Notes: generated by a model from the letters alone, not told the origin. Shown: positions 44,097-56,049, numbered from the stretch's first letter. The stretch: 64,000 nt of DNA from Hydrangea macrophylla (GCA_033977485.1 CM066998.1:30443501-30507500); one strand, 5' to 3'. Numbers and translations: made by a program.

Positions 44097-46387
44097 TGTA
44101 GACACCCCATTTTTTTGGCTCACAGATTTAGGAGGCCACAAGCATGTCAAACCTCGATGATTAAAAAGATCAAATTTTCAGAGATTGCCTCTAACTCTCA
44201 AGAAGTCAAAGAAATGACTAAATTGCCCCTAAAAGCACAAAACTCTCTAGATTGGTCTAGAATTTCAAAAATCATTCAATGTCGTAAAAAAAAGCATTCT
44301 AAAGCATAAATATTTGAAATCGTCAGCTCCCAGAGACCCCCGGAAGTCCTAGAAGTTCCCGAAAAGTTCCCGTTAACCGGTTTGATCGTGGTTTGACATG
44401 GGTTTGACCAAAATCATCCGAATTCACCCAAAAGTTCTGAGATCAGCTTAAAGCATGTGAAAAGTCTTAAAATATGTTTTAAAAGAAAATCAGAGAAAAA
44501 TGTTAGGCTTCGAAGTGCAATGTTGGCCGATTTGACTGTAAGTTTGACCCAAAGTCAAAGTCACCTTTTCGACGTTAAAATATTTTTATCAAATACTAGA
44601 GGTCAATAGCTTTCCAACGGTATTTTGCATATTGTTTCTTGTCTTAAAAATGGATTTTTTTTATGAATTTTTGAAGGTGAAAAATGTGATCAAATCGGCT
44701 TTAATCGGGACTACCATAAAACTTTTCAAAGTGACCTATCTCCAAACTATTTTTTTTATGGAAAGTAGACCTCAATACCTTTCCAATGGTATATCACAAT
44801 CTCAATTTGGATTTTGTATGAATTTTCTGTGAATTTTGGGCGAAATAGGACCGTTTCGCGAGTTTTGGGAATTTTGGGGGTCAAAAATGAAAATTATGGC
44901 CCACTTCTGCTGCGGCAGTGGCCGAGTGACGTAGCAGCCCTTTGAGTCATTTTTCACTTTTTTGTAATTTTTATTTAATTATTGGATTCTAAATCAAATT
45001 TCCAACAAACAAAATGACATAGTTTTGATTATTTCGGGATTATGGAGCAATTAGAGACTTTTTAAAACCCGAATTACCTCCCCAAATTGGCTTATAAATG
45101 AGACCCATTTGCTTCCATTTGAGAGAGGACTTGGAAGCCATTAGAGAGAGATATAGAGAGTTGGGGAGAAATAGAGAGAGGAATAGAGATTTTCTTCCTC
45201 AAAATCCAATCCAAATGTGAGTTTCAATTAGTTTTCTCAAAACTAAACTTGTGTTTTCAAGCTTACAATCCATTTTATTTACATTCTTTGAGTTTCCAAT
45301 GAGTTACAGAGTGATAACACACATATATACACATATATGAGAGGTTCAATGCTTGTGGTTCCATCATTGATAAACTATTGATTCTATGTTTGTTTTTCTT
45401 TCCTAATCTCATTTCTTTTTGTTTTTCTTTATCATACATGCATTCCCTTCTTAACCTCATTTTTATTTTTATTTTGTTTGCATTCTTGCATAATCTCTTC
45501 TCAACCTCCATTTCTATTTTGGTTCCTTTTTTTTTTTTTGCATAATCTATATCCCTCATCTCATTTCTATTTTGATTTCTTTGTCATTTGTATCATCTCT
45601 CCCTCAACCACATTTCTATTTTGATTTCTTCTTCTTCCAAGTTCTTGAGGTTTCAAGTGTTAAGAGGATGTTATAAGTGGTCACATATTCATCTCAAGTG
45701 TTTAAGTTCATGCTTTGAACATTTATTTCAAACCCCCATTCAAAAACCCAAACTCTTTTCCAAAAACTAAATGGATTTTCTTAACAGTGAATGATCTGAG
45801 TTCAAAGATTTTTCTAGAATTAAATGATTGAGGTATTGAGGCAAGACCACTTGGAAAATCTTTCTAACACATTGTATTTTACCCCCATTTTACCTCATTA
45901 ATTTAGGAGATATGAAAATGTGTTTTCTGTATTTTAGAAATTCATATTCATAATCTACCTCTGTTCTCACAAAATGTTTACCTGCCTTCTTGCACTTATT
46001 CTGGACATTTTTGTCACTATACATACATCTTTTCTATTTTTTTTTTATAAAACATGAGTGTCTTAGGGAACTGTTGGCATATAATGGGCCATCAGAAACT
46101 CTTCTTTTGATTTATGAAAATCATACAAAATCAGTCAATAGTGCATTCCGTGTTTCTGAGTCATGTGTACATTCTGATTTATCTATCTTAATTTGTAATA
46201 GCTATTGTAGTTTGGTTTTTTTCATGATTTAGTAGACACATTAAAGGTTATCCATGATTTTCCCTACTTTCACCAAAGTTTTTTTTTTTTTAAGTATTTT
46301 TGGTGGATTTTACAAAATCAGTTTTCTATTCTGGACACTATTCACATATTCTTTGATTTGACTCTTATGCCTTGTTATGATACTTCC
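44097..46387 (+). repeat. Ogre-A 3' LTR, part 1
   Basis: Starts TGTAGACACCCCATTTT as in Ogre-B. It carries the TATA box at about 45093 and the transcribed region down to the Copia-2 insertion at TACTTCC. Compared with the Ogre-B LTR, the last ~700 bp of this part are present again in diverged form after Copia-2. Confidence 0.85.
45091..45102 (+). promoter_or_regulatory. TATA box in Ogre-A 3' LTR
   Basis: GGCTTATAAATG, the counterpart of the Ogre-B box. It lies about 1 kb into the LTR, before GAGAGAGGACTTGGAAGCC, a purine-rich 5' UTR-like start. Confidence 0.55.
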
Positions 46388-47264
46388 TGTTGGATTAGTT
46401 TATTGGGTTTTATATGTGTGGGTTATTTATTTGTTTGGGTTATAGTATTTGTTAAAACCAAGCAGTTGGGCCATGTGCCTTTTTATTTCAAAAACCCAAA
46501 CCCAAGCTAAAGTTTGATTTATACCTCTATCCCACATTGAAATTTTACAAGAGATTTTTCTACTCTTTTTATATACTCTCCTTTCATAAGCAAGTAAGCT
46601 TGTATTAGGGAAATGCTCTCTCACGCGCGCGCAGGGGGGGGGGGGGGTTGCAAATCTTGGGTTCGGACCGTCCGGTTTGGCTTAAAAATTATGACTTGCG
46701 CGTGCACGTCCTGCGGACACGAATGCACCTCAAATTCGTGCATAGGGGTGGTACTGTCACATTTTTGCAATTGGTATTAATTTTTTTTGGACTGTTGGAG
46801 TATTCTGCACATGCCAAATATCTCCTCTATATGACTGTTGAAGTTCTGCACATGCTAAAAATATAATGGAGTATTAAACTGTTTTAATCCAATATATGAC
46901 TGTTGGAGTCATTATTTATTTTCTGTATTGAATTATATGACTGTTGGAGAGTCATTATAATCTCAATCTGTTTGCTATATATATGATCCCTCTCATCCAG
47001 TTTTAGACACAACAAAACCAATCCTCTCTTCTGTTCTTCTCTATATTTTCTATATTTTCTGGAGCAAAAATTCTGAGTACTCAATTTACTCTTCCAATTC
47101 AAGTGCATGTTTGGAAGAGTTGGTTGCTGAATCCTGGAGAACATAGCGCTGTGACCTTGTGCATCGAGTCACTGACTTAGAGGGGCGGAATTGTTCTTAA
47201 GGACAGTGCAATACATTGCACGCCTCAACCAAAAAATCATAGTTTCATCCTTCAATTTCCAACA
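46388..47264 (+). repeat. Copia-2 5' LTR
   Basis: 877 bp, TGTTGGATTAG...TTTCCAACA (inverted TGTTGG/CCAACA). It has a TATA-like TTTTTATATACTC at about 46566 and a G run after CGCGCGCAGG (46630-46648). The last ~380 bp look identical to the 3' LTR. Confidence 0.95.
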
Positions 47265-47278
47265 ATCTCAAGAACAAT

Positions 47279-48130
47279 ATGGATGCTGCTATGATTGCTG
47301 CGAAGTCACTGCCTGATGTTTCCAAGATTGATCGCTTCGATGGTACATGTTTCAAGCGTTGGCAACAAAAGGTGCGTTCCACTTTGGATGTGCACAACTT
47401 GGCGCATATTCTGACAGAAAAGCAACCGATCCTTGGGTCCGAAGAATATGAGCAAAATTTTCCGATTTGGGAGAAAGGTAACAAAATATGTCGTCATACA
47501 ATTCTTAGCACCCTCTCTAATGAATTGTTTGACATATATTGCAACTATAAAAATGCGGAAGAAATATGGGATTTGTTACATAAAAAATATATAGTAGAAG
47601 ATGCTGGAAATCAAAAGTTTGCCATAGGCAATTTTTTGAATTTCCAAATGAATGAAGAAAAAGGTGTTTCATCCCAAATACATGATTTTCACGTGCTTGT
47701 CAATGATCTCAAAATTGAAGAAATCACTTTGCCCGAAACTTTTATTGCCGGATTTCTTATTGAGAGGTTGCCGAAGTCATAGAAAGATTATAAAAATAAT
47801 CTTAAACACAAGAGGAAGCATATGTCTCTTGAAGATGTTATTGTCCACATTCGTATTGAAGAAAAGAATAGGCTTAGGGACAAAGCTATTCTTGCTAAAG
47901 AAATTGCTTCCAAGGCTAATTTGATAGAGGGTGGTTCAAGTAAACCTCAATTTCGTTCCCAACAAAATTTCAAAGGAAAAAATAATTTTTCTAAATTTAA
48001 TAAAAATAAGACTAATCGGAGCTTCCAAGCTCCTCCTCCTCCTTCTTTCAAGAAGAAAGGAGATTGCTTTGTTTGTGGAAACCCAGGTCACTATGCCTCC
48101 CAATGCAAATTCAGAAAGGGGCCTCTTCCT
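47279..48130 (+). pseudogene. gag: Copia-2 gag
   Basis: The ORF 47279-47782 begins MDAAMIAAKSLPDVSKIDRF and includes RWQQKVRSTLDVHNLAHIL and AEEIWDLLHKKYIVEDAGN, the plant copia Gag (UBN2-type) region. A TAG at 47780 separates it from the next frame, which holds the CCHC knuckle [14 protein letters not shown] at 48065-48106. The capsid part is otherwise well kept. Confidence 0.92.
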
Positions 48131-48800
48131 CCTCCTAAGGCAAATTTGGTGGAAGCGGATGATGGAGATATAATTGCTGCCGTTGTTTCACAAGTCCTAA
48201 TGGCTGCAACTTCCAAGGATTGGGTCATTGATTCTGGAGCAACACGACACATTTGTGGAGACAGAATTGCCTTCAACTCATATACTCCTCTTAAAAATGG
48301 TGAAGAGCAAGTTTTTATGGGAGATTCTTCTGCCGCACCGGTGGTTGGTAAAGGGAAAGTTCTTCTTAAACTCACTTCAGGAAAAAACCTCTCTCTTAGT
48401 GATGTGTTACATGTTCCTAATATTCGTGCTAATTTGGTGTCTGTTTCTTTGCTTGGTAAGGTTGGAATTAAGCTTATTTTTGAGTCCGATAAGATAGTTA
48501 TGACTAAGAATGGCATGTTTATTGGTAAGGGGTACTGTAACCAATGACTGTTTATTTTGAATGTCCTTAATGTTGTTAATGATATTGCATCTTCTTCTGC
48601 TTATATGGTGGACTCTATTGATTTGTGGCATGCTAGACTAGGACATGTGAATCTGTCTTATATTAAAAAACAAATGAAAGAATTAGGATTAATTCATAAC
48701 ATGAAAGATTCTAGTAATATGAAATGTGAAGTATGTGTTGAATCCAAATCAACAAAGAAGTCTTGCAAATCTGTGGAAAGAGAATCTGAACTGTTAGGAT
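48131..48800 (+). pseudogene. pol: Copia-2 protease and GAG-pre-integrase region
   Basis: [18 protein letters not shown] (about 48220-48275) is the aspartic protease site, followed by [24 protein letters not shown] at 48545 interrupts; the next ORF continues with LWHARLGHVNLSYIKKQMKE, the pre-integrase His/Cys region, and CEVCVESKSTKKSC. Confidence 0.9.
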
Positions 48801-49660
48801 TAATTCATTCTGATTTAGGTGACTTAAAAAATACGATGACTAGAGGTGGTAAAAAATATTATATTATTTTTGTAGATGACTACTCTAGATATACTGTTTT
48901 ATATTTACTTCGATCTAAAGATGAAGCATGCGATGTGTTCATTAAATATAAATCAGAAGTTGAAAATCAGTTGAATAAAAAGATAAAAATACTTAGGTCC
49001 GATAGAGGAGGAGAATATGAAGATGGACTACTTAGTGATTTTTGTGAGAAACATGGTATTATTCATGAGACTACACCTCCTTACTCTCCTGCCTCTATGG
49101 AGTAGCCGAAAGGAAAAATAGAACTTTAAAAGAAATGATGAATGCTTTGTTAATTAGTTCTGGAGCTCCTCCTAATTTATGGGGAGAAGCTATTTTATCT
49201 GCATGCTTTATTCAAAATAGAGTACCTTATAAGAAAACTGGTACAACACCTTATGAATTATGGAAAGGTTATGCACCAGATTTAAAATATTTAAAAGTTT
49301 GGGGTTATTTAGCTAAGGTTTTATTACCTGAACCTAAAAAGAGGAAAATTGGTTCTAAAATCTTTGATTGCATGTTTATTGGTTATGCTTATAATAGTGC
49401 TGCTTATAGATTCTTAGTTGTTAAAAGTGATGTTATGGATCCCAATACAATAGTTGAATCTAAGAATGCAGACTTTTTTGAGCATGTTTTCCTTTTAAAA
49501 ACTCGTGTAGATAAAATTGCTCATGTACCTGAAATTGCTTCTTTGAATGAGTGTGTTGATAATGAAAATGTTGAAGTTGAATTGAGAAGGAGTAAAAGGG
49601 CTAGAAAAGAAATAAATCTAGGAGATGATTTTTATACTTTTCTTGTTGAAGATGATCCTC
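48801..49660 (+). pseudogene. pol: Copia-2 integrase
   Basis: IHSDLGDLKNTMTRGGKKYY and FVDDYSRYTVLYLLRSKDEA carry the first Asp, and KILRSDRGGEYEDG the second. A 1-nt deletion near 49097 (CTCTATGGAGTAGCC) shifts the frame at the third catalytic residue, where the next frame reads GVAERKNRTLKEMMNAL with the Glu kept. LWGEAILSACFIQNRVPYKK and KIFDCMFIGYAYNSAAYRF follow. Confidence 0.92.
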
Positions 49661-50345
49661 TTACTTACACACAAGCTATTACTTCTCATGATTCAATCTT
49701 TTGGAAAGAAGCTATTAACAATGAATTAGAGTCTATTTTATCTAATCATACTTGGGAGTTAGTGGACCTACCCCCTGGTTCTAAAGCTATTGGATGCAAA
49801 TGGATTTTTAAAAAGAAGCTTAAACCTGATGGGTCCATAGATAAATATAAAGCTAGATTGGTAGCTAAAGGATATTCACAAAAGAAAGATATTGATTATT
49901 TTGATACTTTTTCTCCTGTAACTCGAATTTCTTCTATTTGAATTTTAATTGCTTTAGCTGCTATTCATAACTTGGTAATTCATCAAATGGATGTTAAGAC
50001 GACTTTTTTAAATGGTGATTTGAATGAAGAAATTTATATGGATCAACCGGAAGGATATGTTGTTTCTGGTAATGAACATAAAGTTTGTAAACATGTAAAA
50101 TCTTTGTATGGTCTTAAACAAGCACCAAAACAGTGGCATGAAATATTTGATCAAGTTTTATTATCTAATGATTTTTTGATCAATGAGGCAGATAAATGTG
50201 TTTATAGTAAATTTGATGGCTATGTTGGTGTTATTATCTGCCTATATGTTGATGACATGCTTATTATGGGTACTTGTTTAGATGTTGTGATTGAAACTAA
50301 AAAGTTTCTTTCTTCTAGCTTTGATATGAAAGATATGCAGATTTA
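49661..50345 (+). pseudogene. pol: Copia-2 reverse transcriptase
   Basis: AIGCKWIFKKKLKPDGSIDK, ARLVAKGYSQKKDIDYFDTF, HQMDVKTTFLNGDLNEEIYM and SLYGLKQAPKQWHEIFDQ are followed by the YVDD box at 50245-50256. A TGA at 49939 and a frameshift near 50338 (after SSSFDMKDM) interrupt it. Confidence 0.93.
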
Positions 50346-51239
50346 ATACTTGGTATTAAAATCAGAAAATCTAATAGAGGGATTTTGCTCTCACAAGAGC
50401 ATTATGTGGAGAAAATTTTCAAGAAATTTGATCATTTTGATTGTAAATCTGTTTCTACTCCATATGATACTAATTCTAAATTAAAGAAGAATAAAGAAGC
50501 TAGTGTTTTTCAGAAAGAGTATGCACAAGTCATTGGTAGTTTAATGTACTTTATAAATTGTACTCGTCCTGACACTGCATATGCTGTTAGTAGGTTGAGT
50601 CGCTATACCCAAAGTCCAAATAGACAGCATTGGACAGCCTTAAACAGAATACTTAAATATTTGAAAGGAACAAATAATTATGGATTAATGTATTCTGGTT
50701 TGCCTGCAGTTTTAGAAGGATATAGCGATGCTAACTGGATTTCAGATTCAGATGTGACGTAATCAACTAGTGGGTTTATCTTTACACTTAGTGGAGGTGC
50801 AGTTTCTTGGGAGTCGTCCAAGAAAACTTGCACAGCTAAGTCAACGATGGAATCGGAGTTTGTGGCTTTTGAGAAAGCTGGTACCGAGGCTGAGTGGTTA
50901 AGAAACTTCTTAGCAGATGTTCCTATTTGGAATAAGCCAGTTCCGTCGGTATCTTTACACTGTGATAGTCAGACCGCCATTGGTCGAGCTATGAATAAGT
51001 CCTATAATGGCAAGAGTAGGCATATACGCCTAAGACACAATATTGTAAGGCAGCTGCTTGATGATGGAGTAATATCTCTTAATTTTGTAAGGTCAGAAGT
51101 TAATTTGGCTGACCCTTTAACAAAACCACTAGGGAGAAAACTAGTGTATGAAACATCGAGGGGAATGGGGCTTATGCCTATAACAAAAATCAACAATGAT
51201 GGTAACCCAACCTATGTAATTGGAGAACCCAAGAAATAG
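50346..51239 (+). pseudogene. pol: Copia-2 RT connection and RNase H
   Basis: [40 protein letters not shown] and [16 protein letters not shown], then a TAA at 50760 where the family has a Lys/Thr codon before [44 protein letters not shown] and [18 protein letters not shown] complete the domain. The catalytic Asp in HCDSQ is intact. The ORF ends at 51239. Confidence 0.93.
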
Positions 51240-51757
51240 GTTCATATGGGTAATAACAAGTCATTGGTTGATTTGAGATGCACTATAATTTAATTATCTT
51301 TTGTCCATTCCTATGGTGTATTGTGCAATTGCAATGTGTAAAGGTTGAGTTAAACTCTTAATGAAATTCATAGTCCATATATTTAGATGGTATGTTTAAT
51401 TACAATACATACTTGATGAATTCACCTATATAAGTGTGAAAGTGGGCCGCTTTCTATGAAAACTTAGGCAAGTTTTCTAGAGCACTTATGAAAAACCAGG
51501 GCAGGCGCAGGGCCTAAAGGCGCCACATCGATTAGAGTTGCTCAGATTCCGAGAGATCAATGTGGGTGTAAGACGATTGATTTACGATAAAGGGATTATG
51601 GTTTATAGAAATGTTATTTCACCAGATTCCTGTAATATCACTTCTTATATTCCTAGGGACTGGTTTATAGCCCTAAAGGCACCAGTTCTGATGCATTGAA
51701 GTCTCATGCTCCATTATTTTTTTTTTTTTTGTTTGAATTTTTGAAATAGAGGGGGAT
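51240..51757 (+). other. Copia-2 3' untranslated region and polypurine tract
   Basis: A 518-bp non-coding stretch. It ends GAAATAGAGGGGGAT (51743-51757), a strong polypurine tract immediately before the 3' LTR. Confidence 0.8.
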
Positions 51758-52641
51758 TGTTGGATTAGTTTATTGGGTTCTATATGTGTGGGTTATTTAT
51801 TTGTTTGGGTTATAGTATTTGTTAAAACCAAGCAATTGGGCCATGGGCCTCTTTATTTCAAAAACCCAAACCCAAGCTAAAGTTTGATTTATACTTCTAT
51901 CCCACATTGAAATTTTACAAGAGTTTTCTACTCCTTTTATATACTCTCCTTTCATAAGAAAGTAAGCTTGTATTGGGGAAATGCTCTCTTACGCGCGCGC
52001 AGGGGGGGTGCAAATCTTGGGTTCAGACTGTCCGGTTTGGCTTAAAAATTTTGACTTGCGTGTGCACGTCCTGTGGACACGAATGCACCTCGAATTGTAC
52101 ACTCGCGCATAGGGGTGGTACTGTCACGTTTTTGCAACTGGTATTAATTTTATTTGGACTGTTGGAGTATTCTGCACATGCCAAAAATCTCCTCTATATG
52201 ACTGTTGAAGTTCTGCACATGCTAAAAATATATATATGACTGTTGGAGTATTAAACTGTTTTAATCCAATATATGACTGTTGGAGTCATTATTTATTTTC
52301 TGTATTGAATTATATGACTGTTGGAGAGTCATTATAATCTCAATCTGTTTGCTATATATATGATCCCTCTCATCCAGTTTTAGACACAACAAAACCAATC
52401 CTCTCTTCTGTTCTTCTCTATATTTTCTATATTTTCTGGAGCAAAAATTCTGAGTACTCAATTTACTCTTCCAATTCAAGTGCATGTTTGGAAGAGTTGG
52501 TTGCTGAATCCTGGAGAACATAGCGCTGTGACCTTGTGCATCGAGTCACTGACTTAGAGGGGCGGAATTGTTCTTAAGGACAGTGCAATACATTGCACGC
52601 CTCAACCAAAAAATCATAGTTTCATCCTTCAATTTCCAACA
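51758..52641 (+). repeat. Copia-2 3' LTR
   Basis: 884 bp, same ends as the 5' LTR. The first ~480 bp differ at many positions and by several small indels (shorter G run; TATATATGACTGTTGGAG inserted at about 52229). The last ~380 bp show no difference by eye. Confidence 0.95.
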
Positions 52642-54404
52642 CTTCCATCCATCCTTTTTTTTCTCATGCATACAAAGAACTTCATTTTTCCATGTTTATT
52701 AACATTCTATGTTCTCATACATACCATGTATCATCTATCCTCTCATGTATCATACTTCCATGGATTCTTGAGTTTGATTTCCAAATAAAACAATGTTTTG
52801 AAAATACTTGGGAAGTTCTTGAAATGAGTTTGGAAAAGATGTTCCAAGTGGTTAGAATTTTCATCCAAGAGCTGAAAATATTATTTCAAAACATCCATTT
52901 CAAAACCTCTCTAAAACCCCTCATTTTGATTTTAAGAAATTAAACATTTGTTTCCTAAAAAATCTTCAAAATAGTGAGTTATCCAACTTTAAAATATCAT
53001 TCTGAGTTCAATACTCAATGGATGATTGCAAAGCCACTTGGAAAGTCTTCAAATCATTAAAGAACACCCAAGATTTTTGGTTTGATCTATACACACTTGG
53101 AAGGGTTCCATTTTGACCCAAATATTCCTTCTAGACATTCTGTTTTCTCTGTCACAGCAGCTTGGTTGACTTTCAACTTGTTTTTCAAAAAACCTTTACA
53201 AAAAGAGTGGCCCCAACTCATTTTTTCTTTAAACTTCAGTGTCTTAGGGAACTTTTCATATAATATGGGCCTCCAAATGTTTAATTTACATTTTCTAAGA
53301 TTTTTCTACATTCCAGTTGATAGTACGAACTCTGTTTCTAAGTAACCTCTCTTGTTTATATGATTTCTATCAATTTGGCTTTTTGATATGTGTTCTAGAC
53401 ACAATAAATATGATCTCCATAAAAAATCATAAATTAAAAACATTTCTAACCTCACTTTTCCATTTTTACAAGATCAGCTCACTATTCTGTCCACTATTTA
53501 CAAGAAGTTTGTTTCAACTTTTATTCTTTGATTAGATGTTTAGATGCATTCCAAATTAGCTCACCTCTTAGGAAGTAGTTCATGCTACAATTGTACACAT
53601 CCTATAATAATTTTCTCCATCCATTCATACATTTTTTAGACTTCCAAGTCATTTTAGAAAGTTCATGTACACAAACACACTACAACTTTTGCACATTCTA
53701 AAATCATACATTATATCCATGCAAGATTTGGGGTTTTTGTGACTCCTAATCTAATAAGATTACAAGGAATGAACTTGATCACATATTCATGCTTCCCCCG
53801 ATCTAATCTTCCTATCTCATTCGTCCCGAGGATTGAGAAATCTTCTTTTCTCAAAGATTAACATGCATCATACTAGCTTGCTAAGCATATTTTTAATTTT
53901 TGTGATTACTTGTTTCAATAACAACCCATGTCCCCTTTAGATTAGGAAAACTTAATTACTTGCTATGTGATTAGATGATTTTTCCTAGGTTTATTTGTGT
54001 GATGTTTCACTTTTGCATTGTGTGATACTTGGCTTAGATCTTATCAATGATATCTTATCTATTGATCTTCCATTTCAAGTTTCATATAAGATGTAATATA
54101 CTATCATATTATTAATTGACCAACCAAACGTATAAGATGATTATTTGGATGCTAATTGAGGCCTGTCGAGAGACGTGGTGAGTTGAGGGTGTTATAGTAG
54201 TGACAAAGCCTCCTTCCTCTCTTGTACCAAAATCTCGAGCCAAGTTCTTTGGTTATGAAAGGTCGGTGCCCTTAATCTCTTTGGGTGAGTCAAATTGGGT
54301 TTTCTTGCTTCCCTAAAGACCAAGTGGCAACTTTGTATCTATTTTCAATAGACCTTTTTCAAATCAATTTCAAAATAATGGAAAATCAATTTCATGTGTC
54401 CACA
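52642..54404 (+). repeat. Ogre-A 3' LTR, part 2
   Basis: Continues the LTR after Copia-2 and ends CATGTGTCCACA at 54404. It matches Ogre-B 36154-35776 at its end and Ogre-B about 37100-36154 before that. Without Copia-2 the Ogre-A LTR is about 4.05 kb against 3.1 kb in Ogre-B, because a segment near 45700-46387 is repeated at about 52790-53560. ORFs here are not genes. Confidence 0.85.
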
Positions 54405-54423
54405 CCATTAAAGCTTGTAATTT

Positions 54424-54660
54424 GGCTGAGTGGGCTATAGTCTAATTGGCATAGACTCTCTTTCTAGTGGGGAATGAGAGGGTTTGAATTCCCATAGATG
54501 ATTCTAGTTGCTTGCCCCTAGTTGTTTTTCAGTTGAAATGAGTGACTCGTGTTGACTTTGTTGTGGACCAGTGTGGGACTTTGGGGTTGAGTTGGGGTTA
54601 GAATGTGTGTGTGTAGGATGTATGTGTATCCACGCCAGATATAGGTACATATAAAAAAGA
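54424..54660 (+). mobile_element. tRNA-derived SINE
   Basis: A 237-bp unit flanked by the 9-bp duplication TTGTAATTT (54415-54423 and 54661-54669). It has a pol III A box-like TAGTCTAATTGG (54438-54449), a B box-like GGTTTGAATTCC (54481-54492), and a short A-rich end (AAAAAAGA). The spacing fits a tRNA-related SINE head. A TGTGTGTGTAGG stretch precedes the tail. Confidence 0.75.
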
Positions 54661-54669
54661 TTGTAATTT

Positions 54670-55169
54670 TACTTTGAAATGAATTTGTCATTATGAAACC
54701 AGCATGGAAAGGATTTTCCCTGGGTTTTCTCTCTAAAACTTGTATATATGTACACACCTTCACAAGGTTTGCTTGTCACTTCAATCAATCAAGCAGAGTC
54801 AGACTGTTGCACTTGTGAAGAGAGATATGGATTGGCTCATGGTTCACAATCTGTGACAGACATCTATAGCTGACTTATTTGCTTAAGCTTTCATTGGCTC
54901 ATAAAATCATGCATAATTGTCCCATGGCATCATTGAGTAGGTACCCGACATATAAATTATATACATATTTATCATCATCCCTCCCTCTATGATTTTTATG
55001 CTGGCACTAATCCTTTTTAAATTTTTTTAAAGTAGACATGGCGATAATCTACATAGAATATAATCACCCCAATTATTATTATTATTTTGACTAATTAAGA
55101 TGACACATCTTCTTTTCCAAGTAGTTCTGTTTTATGTGATAACAATTACTCACACATCTATTAGGATTT
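54670..55169. other. Flanking DNA, nothing recognised
   Basis: AT-rich non-repetitive-looking sequence without a credible ORF, possibly the oldest host DNA visible in the window. Confidence 0.4.
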
Positions 55170-55665
55170 GGGCACCTAATTTATGCAGGTCATGCCGCCT
55201 TTGTTGCTTAGTCATGTCAAGCCATGCTTCAACTGTTGCTCAGACATGCCATGTAAGGGGATCAAGTCATATCGTGCTGGTTGTTCAGCCACATCAAGCC
55301 TTGTTGCTTAGACATCTCATACAAGGGGATCAAGTCATACGATTTGGGTTGCTCAGACATGTCCACACATAGGGATCAAGTCATATCGTGCTGGTTGCTC
55401 AGCCATGCCAAATCCTGCATCCAGGGTTGCTCAGACACTTCCATGCATGGGGATGCGCCTAATTTGTCCAAGTCATGCCGCACTATAACTTAGACACGTC
55501 TATATGCGAGGGCTATGCCTAATTTATCCAAGTCATACCGCTCTATAATTCAAAAACATGTATGAGTGAGGGATGCGCCTAATTTGTCCAAGTCATGCTG
55601 CATTGTAACTCAAACACATCTATGGACAAGGGATGCGCCTAATTTGTCTAAGTCACTTTGTGACC
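55170..55665. repeat. Tandem repeat block 1 (GGGATGCGCCTAATTTGTCCAAGTC type)
   Basis: About seven diverged units of ~65 bp. The first part (55185-55440) uses GGGATCAAGTCATATCGTGC and TTGCTCAGACATG; the second (55445-55660) has four copies of GATGCGCCTAATTTGTCC. ORFs through the block are by-products. Confidence 0.75.
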
Positions 55666-55885
55666 AGTCCCTTAGACCACAAGTAGAATGCATTTAACTG
55701 ATCTGTATGATGTGACTATTCCCTTAGACACTCCATTTGCAAATGGAATGCGTTTGACAGACCGGTACTGTGTGACTCCCTTAGACACTCCATTCATAAG
55801 TGGAATGCGTTTGACAAGCCTGTACTGCATGACTTGTCCCTTAGACAGTCTCTTCGTAAATGGAATGCGTTTGATCCGCTCGTCA
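55660..55885. repeat. Tandem repeat block 2 (CCCTTAGACACTCC...GGAATGCGTTTGA)
   Basis: Four units of ~64 bp carrying CCCTTAGAC, then AATGGAATGCGTTTGA. The minus-strand ORF 55672-55926 reads the array as a repeated VKRIPFxNGVSKG peptide; I do not take it as a gene. Confidence 0.75.
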
Positions 55886-56049
55886 CAGTATGAGTTCTTT
55901 GAAGTTTGCACACTCATCTGGCTCAAGCCAAGGATGAAGACTTATTTGAACTCCATAATAAGCTTTCACTTGTGTCAAGGAATTGTGCAACCCATTTTTT
56001 TGTTTAGGTTACTAAACAAGAACTCCAAGTTGCCTACGTACCTGATAAT

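Larger units (their letters stand above)
46388..52641 (+). mobile_element. Copia-2, full-length Ty1-copia retrotransposon with both LTRs
   Basis: A 6254-bp element with LTRs 46388-47264 and 51758-52641, 5-bp duplication CTTCC (46383-46387 and 52642-52646), and gag-protease-integrase-RT-RNase H in order on the plus strand. It is the youngest-looking retroelement here but is inactive: stops at 47780, 48545, 49939 and 50760 and frameshifts near 49097 and 50338. Gag starts only 15 nt after the 5' LTR, leaving no ordinary TGGTATCAGAGC-type primer site. Confidence 0.95.

Noticed and set aside
46884..47144. 86-aa minus-strand ORF, present twice (also 52261-52521)
   Set aside because: It lies antisense within the Copia-2 LTRs, and the duplication is simply the LTR pair; no domain.
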